A stretch of DNA of 64,000 nucleotides from Apoda limacodes (taxonomy: Eukaryota > Arthropoda > Insecta > Lepidoptera > Limacodidae), in the NCBI GenBank assembly GCA_946406115.1, contig OX291542.1, forward strand, positions 5,294,959-5,358,958, in the 5' to 3' direction. Shown here in pieces: positions 9,646 through 21,600 of the stretch (within the stretch, counting starts at the first letter, position 1; every line of letters begins with the position of its first letter). The position numbers were made by a program, and so were the translations under genes. Under the pieces are notes generated by a model. It did no database searches. It had not been told where the DNA came from and saw nothing but the letters and a program-made list of their open reading frames with translations.

Positions 9646-12600
9646 ATGATTCGATTTTTATTTATTGTTTTTGTATTTTTCGAGTATGGATACTGCGTTC
9701 TTTGGCCTAAAGGAGTTGTGCATTTTGCTTTTAATAAAAAAGACTATGGTATGTAAGATTTGTCACATATATAGGTTTGCCATACGTCCCGTATATACGG
9801 GACTGTCACCATATTTGAGAACCTTGTCCCGTATTGCTATTGCGTCCTGTTTTTTATTAATATACACGAGTGCAGCAATACGAATGTCACAAATCGTCAA
9901 TTTAATGATTTTTTAATTAGTTAAGGATGCAGGACTTCATAATTATCTTATGTAAAAAATACAGTTTTTTTAATAATTGCTATTTTCGAAAAATATCACC
10001 CGAAACGACCCGTATCAGTTCCCAATAATGATGGCAACCCTACATATAAGTTATTTATTCCATAGAAGATTGATATTTAAAAAGGAAAACAGTAAAACCA
10101 AGGCCTTTAAAGATAACATAGATAAACTATTTTTATGGCTGACTGACAGGATTAACGAAATATCGTTTCCAGACATTTTCAATGTTACCTGTTACTCCAA
10201 AACTGACATTTTTTACGTGTACACCTAGTCGGGTTCAGTATGATCTAATCTCAGAACTTTATAAGTCGTGGTCTCTGAGACTATAAGGCCGTCCCACGCG
10301 GGATTTGAAAAAAAAATTTCGATACACTGCAAGTCACCATTATATTAGTACTTATGCTCTAAGATTTGTCCCAGGAACTTATTTTGTTAAACTTAAAATA
10401 GAAGAACTGGAATAAGCGACATAACTCAAATGATTAGCAGTAATTTTTAACGTATATATAACAGCTTTTTCTCGTGGTTCCACTCGCGATTTGGTTATAG
10501 AATCGTCTTATAGAATAAAACCGACTCACACTTGATGTTTTCAAGTAGCCTATGTCCCGCCTCGGGACTCAAATTATGTCCATGCCGAATTTCATCTTCA
10601 TCAGTACAGCGGCTTATGCGTGAAAAGATTAGAAACAGACGGACAGAGTTACTTTCGCATTTATAATATAGCGGACCCGGCAGACGTGCCCGAAAGAGCA
10701 GCTCCATATATATAATATTTTAAATGTAACAATTACATTTATTTAAATTTAGCGATTCCATAATTACTTCAAACATATCTACGGTTAAATCTTCATTTTG
10801 GATATCTTACTGTTTACTATGGCCTCTATGTCTAAATTGTTTAATTCTTTATTTTCTTCTAGCTTTTTTTTAATACCACTAAGGTGGCAAACAAGCTTAC
10901 GGCCCGCCTGATGGTAAGCGGTCACCGTAGCCTATGGACGCTTGCAACACCAGGGGTATCACTTGCGCGTTGCCGACCCTTCAGAAATCTAATAACTTCT
11001 TTCTTGAAGAACTCCATACTGTAGTCCTTGCAGAAAACCTTGGCAGGGAGCTCATTCCACAACTTAAGCGTTCGCGGGAGGAAGTTTCTCTGAAACCGCA
11101 CTGTACGCGACCATTTAGGTTCTAAAGTGTGAGAATGAATTCCCTGCCGATGGCGAGCGGTGCGATGGTAGAAAGTAGCCGTGGGCATCATTTCGAACAA
11201 TTCCTCAGAACACAACCCATTGTACAAGCGGTAGAACACACACAGTGAGGCAAAGTCTCTCCTCAGACTTAAGGGCTCGATACCGCAAGTGAGTTTGGAA
11301 TCGTCGACAATTCTCACAGCCCGTCGTTGAACCGAGTCAAAAGGGCCAAGCTGGTATCCGGGTGCACCTGCCCAGAGATGGCAGCAGTACTCCATATGGG
11401 GCCTAACTTGCGACTTGTAAAGTAACAACCTTTGCCCCGACGTGAAGTACTGCTTCGCTCTGTTGAGTACACCAAGTTTTTTGGACGCCAGCTTTACCTT
11501 ATCTTGTAAATGATCTCGGAACTGAACATCGCTGGAGATGTCGACACCAAGGATCCCAATGCTCTTGGAGATGGAGAGGGGAGTGTTCTGGAATTGTGGG
11601 ACCACAGTAAATGGAGTTTTCTTAGCGGTGAACGCGCACACTTGTGTCTTTGTAGGGTTGAATCGGACCAAGTTTACCCGTCCCCAGTCAGAGACCTGGG
11701 ACAGTGTGGTCTCGATTTGAGACACAAGTTCTCCGCGGTTTTCCTCCACAACGGAACGAGGGATGTTTGCACGACCCGTGTAAAAAGCGTCTCCAGTACT
11801 GTCATCTGCATAGCAATGTATGTTGTTGATGTCCAACATGTCATTGATATGCAGTAGAAACAGCGTAGGAGACAGCACAGAGCCTTGCGGGACACCAGCA
11901 TTAATGTCCATGCTATCAGAGCAACTACCGTCAACTACGGTTCGTATGCGTCTGCCGGACAAAAAGCTAGCCACCCATTTGCACAAACCCTCGGGCACTC
12001 CGTAAGATGGCAACTTCGATAGAAGACCGCGGTGCCAGACCCGATCGAACGCCTTCGCTATGTCCAGGCTACATGCCAATGCCTCCCCCTGACTCTCAAT
12101 GGCTAGTGCCCATCGGTGTGTGAGATACACTAGAAGGTCACCAGTCGAGCGACTGTGGCGAAAGCCATATTGACGGTCACTGACCAGATCGTGTACTTCT
12201 AGGTATCTTAGAAGCTGTGTGTTGATCACACGCTCCATCACCTTAGAGAGGAGAGAGGTAATAGCGATAGGCCTGTAATTCGATGGATCTGATCTATCGC
12301 CCTTTTTGGGCACCGGGTGCACATTCGCAGTCTTCCATGTAGACGGAAATTGCCTAGTGTGGTAGGAAAGCGCGAAGAGGCGCGTGAGTACAGGACATAA
12401 CTCAGGAGCACACTGCTTAAGCACCACTGCTGGTATACCGTCTGGCCCACTCGACTTATGAACGTCTAGAGAAAGCAACGCCCGCCTGACCTCCCGCTGC
12501 GTTATGGAGATTTCCGGCATGGACTTACCGCACCACGGTATAGTACGTGGTACAGAGCCTTCATCGCTCATATTCGAGTTCGAGGCAAAGAGACTGCCCA

Positions 12601-15600
12601 GTAGATCGGCTTTCTCTTTAGCACTATGGGCCAAGTCACCATCGGTCTTTCGCAGTGGTGGTAACGACGACTGGCAGAAGTTCCCTTCGGCAGCTTTGGC
12701 AAGCGACCAGAAAGCACGACTCCCAGAAGGATAGCTCGCAAGTCGCCCACCTATTTTGCCGATGAATTGGAATTTTGCTCTGGCAGTTGCTTTCTTACTG
12801 AACCTCGAGGCAGCATTTAATTTGCGTTTTAACTCAGAAATATTCGGATCCTTATTAAAGCGAGCCGTGGTCCAAGCCTCATATGCATTTTGCTTAAGAA
12901 TTTTAGCTTTTCTGCAAGACCTATTAAACCACGGTCGTTTTTTGACGCCGGCAGCTACTCGCGGGTTAGGAATATAGCATTCCATACCAGCAAGGATTGT
13001 CTCAGTGACTGCGGCTGCGCAGACGTCAGGATCTTCTGAGTTAAAGCAGATCTGCCTCCACGGGTACGATGCGTAAAATTCACGCAATCCATCCCAGTCT
13101 GCCGACTTATAGTGCCACACACGACGCCAGTTAGTTGGCCCAGAAGGATCAGGTTGTGTGCATGACACTTGAGTCCGAACGAGACAGTGGTCCGAGGAGC
13201 CAAGAGGCGCATCCACTGAGACGGAGTACCCGTCCGGACGAGTAGTCAGCAGAAGGTCCAGTAAGGAGCTCGTATGTTCCTCTATATCTGGTATTCTCGT
13301 TGGAGAAAGTACCAGCTGAGAGAATCCATAGGTCAGAGCAAATTCATGAGCAGATATCCCTGCATAGTTATTGGTTCGAGAACTGAGCCACTCGCGATGG
13401 TGGGCGTTAAAGTCTCCCAAAATAACTAGTTCTGCTGTGGGATATTGCTCTAGAACTTTGTCAGTCGTCAAACTCAGGTGCGTAAAGAGTCGAGTTACGT
13501 CCGTGTCACCGCTATGAGACCTGTATAGGCACGCATAGATACGAGTGTGGCCGCCGTAATCTACGCGCACCCACAATATCGACAGGTCCCTGTCTTCAAG
13601 GCTATGAAGGCGGCGACAGCAGATATCCTCCCGGACGAACATACATACACCGGCACGACTCATAAAATTGTGTTCGAGTTTGTAGCCGGGATAATGAAGG
13701 TATGATGTGTCGGCCGGGCAGGATATCTGCGTCTCCGTTAGAAAAAGAATGGTCGGCTGCGCAGTTTCGAGATGGTGGTGGACTGCGTTAAGATTTGCGT
13801 GAATACCCCTGATGTTGCAAAAATCCACATTATATGTGGATGGAGTAGCCGCTGTGCAAACTCTTTTCTTTTTCTGTCTTCTGGCCATAATATATAAAAA
13901 AAAAAGTTACTAAGACTAAGGATGAGGATTCACTGCACAGACAGCATAGAGGACAAAGGGTGCGGTTCTAAGACTGCCGAAGCTCGCCACAGATGATACG
14001 GTTGCTGGCACGGCGGGCGGAAGGGCCCCTGATCCCCCTCTGTTGTAGTAGCCGGGTCCACTCCGGTCTCCTTCTCCGGCACGACTACCACTTCAGATAC
14101 TTTACACAGGCTGGCGAATCAGCCTCCCAGGGCGGAGATTAAGTGATCCCTGGGTTCGGGATCCCGTTCAACCTGCGGGCGGCCAGCGGTCAGCCGTTTC
14201 ATCAGGTCTCCCTGACCGCCGAACCAGCACGCCGCGTCTACGCCGAGTATGACAGCAACAAGCACCGCCGGTCCTCCGCTGTCCGCGCAGCGAATCCTCA
14301 AAGAGCTCTGGCAACCTTACTCACCGCCAGGAACACAACACTACTCAATGTTAGTGTTATTATGGCCGCGGTTTTCTGTAAGGTGGAGGTACTTCCCCAG
14401 TTCGGGCCGCTCATTCGAGCAAGTACTCGCTATGCCCTGCTTAGTTGTTCGGGTGGCTTATTCGAGCGAGTACTTGCAGTGCCCTACCTCTCTTTTGATG
14501 CGTTTTTTACGTTCTATGTAATGTGTCGTTTCCAAACCACAAATTTCACAATGATTGAAGTTGTGGGATTTGATAACAATGTAGTAGCACTCAATGCAGC
14601 GAATGTTGAAATCATTGTCATACATTACATCTTTGCCGTTTAGAAGAAGATCAGGTGTCAGTCAGACACACTGACTGCAGCACCACCTAACGGGTGAGAA
14701 TTCAAATCTTGCCGGGACCTATCGAAAGTACACAATTAAATATTATTAAAATCTTCCCAACCGTTTAGGAAAAGATCAGTGATACACCGACTGCAGCGAC
14801 ATCTACCTGGTCCAATTGTGTTATCAAATCTTGCAGGAACCCACCCGCACGTCACAAAAAATGTCATTAAAATCTTCCCTGCCTGAATTTGGCATGGAGA
14901 TATTTTGAGACCCGAGACAGGACATATGCTACTTAAAAACATCAAACGTGAGTCGGTTTTATTTCTATATTTGAGCAGTTTTAGGAGCGGTTTAAGCGTA
15001 AAGAGGTAACAGACAGACAGAGCTACTCTCTCATTTATGATATTAGTATGGACATCGGACCCGGTAGACGTTGTCCTGCCCGGAAATGCAGCGCAATATT
15101 AAATATAATACTTTAAATGTCAAACTACCAAATTGTGAATTCAAACCTTGCAGGGACCCGCTCGAACGAATATCGAGTAAAATATCATTAAAATCTTCCT
15201 TGCTATTTAGATCAGTGACACACCGACTGTAGCGCCATCTATCGGGGCCAATTGTGTTTTAGAACCATCCAAGAAACCCATTGAAATATTCAGACAAAAT
15301 TTCACCCAAATCGTTTCAGCCGTTTGGAGGAGTTAGGTGACAAACACACGTACATATACGTAGAAAAAAAACCGACTCACACTTGATGTTTTTAAGCAGC
15401 ATATGTCCTTTCCCGGGACTCAGACTATCTTCATACCAAATTTATGGTTTAAGCGTGAAGAGGTAACAAACAGACAGACAGACAGAGTTACTTTCGCATT
15501 TATAATATTAGTATGGATACTTATTTATTTTATATAAATAATCTGTGGTAATAAGTAGGCAGGCCATACGGGTCGCAGAAGGTAGATCGAAACCAGTATC

Positions 15601-18600
15601 TAGCAGTGGACGACTGATGTCGGATATGATGAATATAAAACTGTTATTCGATAACTACATCATTAAAGGCTGTTTAGCTCATTTTCTCATCTAAAATCAA
15701 AGTAATTTGTTTTGATGTAATTTTTTCAAACTTCATGACCAGTCCCTATTGACTGTCGTTAATTCATAAGTAGATAATTATCTGTTCAATATGGATCCTT
15801 CTCATTCTCAGATATTCATTCTCAAGACGAAATAGTATCCACATTCTCAAAACTTGAGAAAGAGGTTTGCGTTAAGTTCTTTATCGCGCCAAATACCTAC
15901 AATGCCACTAAAAAGGATAAAATTCTGTACATCAGCAACCCTGACAAGAGGAAAACGTGTCCGCCTGTGCATTACGATTACTCCGGTAATGTAGTGGTAA
16001 GTTTATTTCCCGCCACTCATCCGACTTTCAATCGGCTTCACGGCGCCATTTTGTTGAACTCAAACTGTTACCGATTTGTCGGCAACCATAAATCAATTTC
16101 AATAATTTAACGGTATTTGATTGAGCTTGACCCCGTAGTGGTCCCATATAAATTTTAAAAAGGTCGAATTATTAGGACTTTTAGTTTTATTAAGGTTACC
16201 TACAAATACCATGTGGTGACTAAGTTTTCGTATTATTGTATATCTTCACGGTTTATATCCCCTTCTGGGGGTAAGCAGTGAGTGAATACACACCCACATT
16301 ATAATGTGGAGACAGCCTCTTTTCACCAACCATACTAATATAATATATTATAATAATATACTGCAAAAAAATCTCTACAAAATTTATATGGAGGTGGAGG
16401 AGCAAAATGGCTATGAATGACCTTATAGAGTTGAATAAATATAATGCAGAGCTTTTTGAGTCATTACAAGTCAATCACAAGATGTAAACACCTCAGCGAT
16501 TCACAGCCGGATTGTGCAGCCTTCACCAACACCTCAGTCATCAATGTGTGTCAGTTTGAAAACTGAGAAACAATCATATTCTCACAACAGTTCCCACTCA
16601 ATGTTTCACAAAAATGTAATAATGTTTTGTGATGAAATTAAAAAAGATTTTGGATACTTTCTCAACTCAAGTCTAGGACAACCAACTGTTGTAGCTCATT
16701 CTATGCCAAATGCCAACTATTTTAATTTAATGAAAAGAGTAATAAAATCTGACAAAATCACCACATCCACTACATTAGTATAATAGTGTAATTGACATTT
16801 CAACCAAATATTTGGCTGAACAACCTGCTTCTATTGAGCTTCTATTTCAGACACCAAAGGACAACTTTGGCAAAAAACGCAATACTAACATAGATAATAA
16901 TTATTTCAATAAATCCATATCTACTCAAGTTCTATGCAAATATAATCAAAAAACTACATTACTTATGTCATACTAAAAATAAAAAATGTCTCATAGATAA
17001 CTAAAAATTAAATTGTTCATAAACTGCCACAATATTGACATTTTATGTATCACAGAACACTTACTACGCAGCCATCAGTTTATGTTCAATTTCACTAATC
17101 ACCAAGTGGAAAGTTCGTTCCGCTGAGTAAATGTTATTCATGGTGACTCTTTAATTTTAGATAATAAACAGCTGAAGAGCGAACTGCCAAGCTGTCCTGT
17201 ATTGAAAAGTAAAGCATCTCATTGTTATGAGTTTCTCAAACTCCCTTGTGGAAATTATGATAATTTTTTATGGAGGAACTACTGAACAAAATCATCAATT
17301 CCAATAAAAAAAATCATTATTTGTGGAGACCTATATATTTAATAAACATAATAACATAAAAAGTCAAATTTTAAGCCATTACTGTGTAAATGACTTACTT
17401 AGTAGTAAAAATTTTGACTTTATAAAAGGCCGTTCCACAACAGACTATTAAAAACATATAATTTAAGCGTGGGAGGATTCGCATGATGGTCTCGGAGTGT
17501 TTTGTGATGTATCTAATGCATCTGATTGTGTCCAACATAAAAATCTTATCAGGAAGCTACGTCACTATGGTATTACTACATGACTACCCTTTGACTTATT
17601 ACATGAGTAGCAGAGTACGGAAAATAGATATCAACGGTGAAAGATCTCCGAGATCAACAATCACTATGGGAGTCCCTCAGGGCTCAATTTTAGGACCTTT
17701 TCTATTTCTTATTTACATTAAAGATCTCCCATATCATGTTAAAAACCATGACATTATCTTGTTTGCTGACGACACATCTTTAATTTTTAAAGTTAAGAGA
17801 CGACAGACATGTTATGATGAATTAAATAACGCCATTTCCAAGATTTACATTCCGTGTAAGTGCTCTACCACTAAGCTTCCAAGGCACAAGTCTAATTGAT
17901 GAAAATCCTTACTACATCTTTGTTCTGGAAAAATGCGTTATTACATGCGTTGTACTCTTAGTGACTTATAAAGTCCTAGTACATCAATCTTATAAATATG
18001 TAAGGGTCGCGAGTTCGAGTCCTGGCTCGAGGTTAATCTTATAACTGCATCTTTGCTATGAAAGTATTTATTTATATTGATGTAATATTCACTTAAGCGT
18101 TTTCGCATTTTTAATGACTTATGACACAATGTGTGGACAAATCATCCGTTAGTTTTATATTTAATATGGTGTTTCACAAAGGAAAAGCACACACGTACAC
18201 CCATGACTATCAACATTCCGTTTTTGCAAAGTGGCTAAGGAATTTTGAAATCACTGACATTCTTTTCTGATTCCTGCAGGACATGACAATTGGTTACAAA
18301 TGTTTAAACGAAAAGGACATCGCTAGAACTGTGGTCGATATGCTTAGAGCGAGTATTGAACAAAGTGGTAAGGCATTATTTTTAAACTTATGCTAGATTG
18401 GTAATAGTAAATATGGTAATTATTTCCGGAACGCAAAACATTTCATACAACCATTATTGCACTATATTATTACCCAAGGTATTATTAAGGAATCGCCGTT
18501 TGATTTATACGTTTGTGTTGTCAGTTGTGATAAAAACTATTAAACTGACTTAATTAAATTAACAAATTATAAACTGACAAACAATTAAATAGATAGCTGT

Positions 18601-21600
18601 GAGCACAAATCAACTAATATTTAATTATAATTAATTTTAATTTAATTTTCTTATTTTTCTGCTGAATTGCAAAATTTTTCTTTTTCGAATATTTTACTAA
18701 TTTAGACTACAGACAGATACTTTAAAAACATTACACGCCAATGGAGCATAAAATAGATAGATACAGAAGGCTCACTCCATAGTAGGCCCGCTAGAGCACC
18801 TCCACCGCGCGCATAGGTCCTGTACATGTGAAAGGTATTTGAAAGGTAGTGGCTTATTTATTTATATGTATAGATTTACATATTCTTATATTTGTTTTGA
18901 TTCTAAATTTTATATTGCATCACCAAACTCAATACTGCTTTTAAAATGTTTCCTCTACCCTAAGATGGCCTGGCAGAGATCGCTCTTAAGCGATAAGGCC
19001 GACTTATTTTAAGCTTTTCAAACGAATGTAAGAATTAGTTTTAAATTAATCTTTGGTACGAAAAAAGAAGACATCCTTCTATTTATCTATTGAGTAAACT
19101 TTCTATATCTTTTTATTATGAGCCTTAAGCCTCAAGGCAACACTCGTTACTAAAATTCTAAAATAATAAACTTAAAAAAAAAAAGAGTTGCACTCCGGGA
19201 GTGCCGGCAGAAGTGAAAACCTTTACACACGATTCGCGCTAAATACTCAAATATGTCACAAGACATGTCTTTGACATTGTCAAGAAATAATATTGTTTGT
19301 TTATTTACTTTTTTGACGTAGTATATTTGACATCGCAATCTGTCATAGAATTAAAATTCCATATCCAACCTCCCTGTACTACTCATAATCGCGAATACTA
19401 AAAATAAAAATTATAATAGGCATGGCATTACGGTTTCCGTCTTACGAATTTCCACGATTAGGACACGTGACCTGACGCGAGTTTATCATTTTTTACCTAT
19501 ACCAAAAAAAGTGCATAACGCCGCTAAAGAAGTTTTCACTTCAAAAATTATAGTTTTTAACGATTTGTTTATTTTCAGTATCCATTATAAACAGTTACGA
19601 CTTGGTCAAGAAGTTTCAACAACGGGTAAGTACGTCAGTTACAATAAGTTTATTTTAAAAAGTTTAAAACCTATATATGAAATAAAATGAGATTAGAACG
19701 AGAGACTAGAAACTGGCTTATCATCCAAATACTCGAACTAATCACAACTATAGATTTCTAGACTATGTACAAATAAAAAAATGCCATGACGACACTTATC
19801 CCCGAAGCTGAAGGCCACTTCTAATGTAACAATATTTGTTGCCCCTTACAGAAAATCAAACCCGAGACCTCTGCCATGGCAGCCGCACGCTGCTTTACCA
19901 ATGCGCTACTCACAACACATCAATACACAATATTTAGGAGCGCTAGTGCAAAATATTACTTGAGTTCTAGATATATCTAATTACAAGATTTTGACCACGG
20001 CTTCGTCCGCGCTTAACTTGGTTATCAAACTCCTTTATTGTAGTAAAACTATATTTTAAAAGTCCTGACATTTCAAAAAAGTCCGGATAATGAAATAAAT
20101 TATTAAATTCTATTTTGTATTAAAAGTTTAAACTAGTAAAAGTTTATAAGCTGTCAAATTTTATTCATTCAAAAAAAAAACTAAATCGTAACTGTTTGTT
20201 GCCAGCTGCATAAGACAAAAGTACGGACATGTCCGATCAAATCTGGACTGATGTTAACCCTACTCACACTTGACATTTTTAATACCTATAACCGTCTCCG
20301 GGGTCCTAACTATCTTTATACCAAAATTCACCATTTTCAATTCGGCAGTTTAGACGTAAAGGCGCAAAAAAACAAACAATCTCACTTTCGCTTTTATCCA
20401 TACTAATATTATAAATGCGCAAGTAACTCTGTCTGTCTGTCTGTCTGTAACTTCTTCACGCATAAACCGCTGCAGCGATTAAGATAAAAATTGGCATGGA
20501 GATAGTTTGAGTCCCAAGAAGGACATAGACTACTTGAAAACATCAAATGTGAGCCGGTTTTTTTTTCTATAATTGAGGAGTTGCCGTTAAAATCCTACCA
20601 ATAACCCAATTTAGGGCGGGTGGTACCGCGGGTAAAAGCTAGTAATATTATTTAGGATGTACATTTATATTACACTATTAATAGGTTTAATCACCTATAA
20701 GGATTTAGGAATAACGAGTACCTCCATAGATTCGTTTTTCACACGAAAATCGTAATTACGTGAACAATGTTTGACTCTCCTTAGTTAGACAAAACGTCCT
20801 CTACTAAACTTGTTACCAATTTAAGGTATTTGTGTTACGTTGCTTCAGGAACTACAGAAGAAGTCTTCAAAAGACGCACTGCTCTCCCCCAACGACCGTA
20901 ACTACATAAACGCTCACTACCACTCCGAATGTGGTGCTCTGTCGGACCGCAGTAGTGTACTTCTCCTGAGGTCTCGAGATGACGACACGGGAAGCGACAT
21001 CATGAGACTTACAGAAATAAACCAAAATTATTACGCAGAAAAGCGATGGCCCCTTGGGATAGTTATATACGGAATCGACGACAAGCTGCGTAGGATATTT
21101 TATCTGAGATATTTTTTAATGGTTTGTTAAGAACTTTGAAAAGAGGGAAAAATTATTTTGTCCCTGGTTGTTCATTTTACCACTTATCAGGTACTTTAAA
21201 GCTGGTAAGTTATAACTTACTAGCTTTTGCCAGCGGCTCCACCTACCTTAAATTTGATTATCGGCGTGGGATTCTTACGTCAATTCATTAATTATACTAA
21301 TGGCGATTGCTATAGCAAGCTATAGGTGCAGCTATAGTTTGTTTAAGTTCGGTTATAGTTATTCCCGCAGAAAATTTTGAATTTTTCGGGATAAAATATC
21401 TCGGAGACTCGGACTATCTCCATACCAAATTTTATCTAAATCGGTTCAGCGGTTTCAGCGTAAAGAGGTTACAGACATAGTTACTTTCGCATTGATATTA
21501 TTCTAGTATGGATAGGACATATGTAAAGCCATCTAACTCCAGATACCCTAAGCTATACTAGGAGCAGTGACCACGATAGGCTCACCACCTGTCACGCTGG

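Larger units (their letters stand above)
15812..21065 (+). other. Degenerate astacin domain 1 (residues ~18-206)
   Basis: Spread over exons 1-5. Recognisable blocks are KEVCVKFFIAPNTYN (cf. TCIRF of astacins), TCPPVHYDYSGN and IGYKCLNEKDIA (cf. the GC...G-x-V / C-x-x-x-G-T-I region). Cys84 and Cys104 match the conserved short disulfide. The expected HExxHxxGxxH reads R112-T113-x-x-D116-x-x-R119-x-x-I122, so all three zinc His and the catalytic Glu are lost. The segment normally carrying R-x-D-R-D-x-Y-V is missing after residue 125. The Met-turn S-x-M-H-Y appears as I-N-A-H-Y (161-165). The domain ends IMRLTEINQNYY, matching LS..D...IN.LY, without its terminal Cys. Confidence 0.75.

Noticed and set aside
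9977..10228. Open frame with words such as DRINEISFPDIFNVTC and DIFYVYT that vaguely echo an astacin 'I...TC..F' exon
   Set aside because: No acceptor gives the phase-1 entry required by exon 1, the frame overlaps the MITE end, and the conserved Cys position does not fit. At most a decayed exon remnant.
11510..12005. Several plus-strand ORFs over the LINE
   Set aside because: Antisense shadows of the 988-codon LINE ORF; the same shadows recur over the broken copy at 27.5-28.6 kb.
18003..18040. B-box-like 'gagttcgagtcctgg'
   Set aside because: No A box at the right distance and no stable T-stem; not called as tRNA or SINE.
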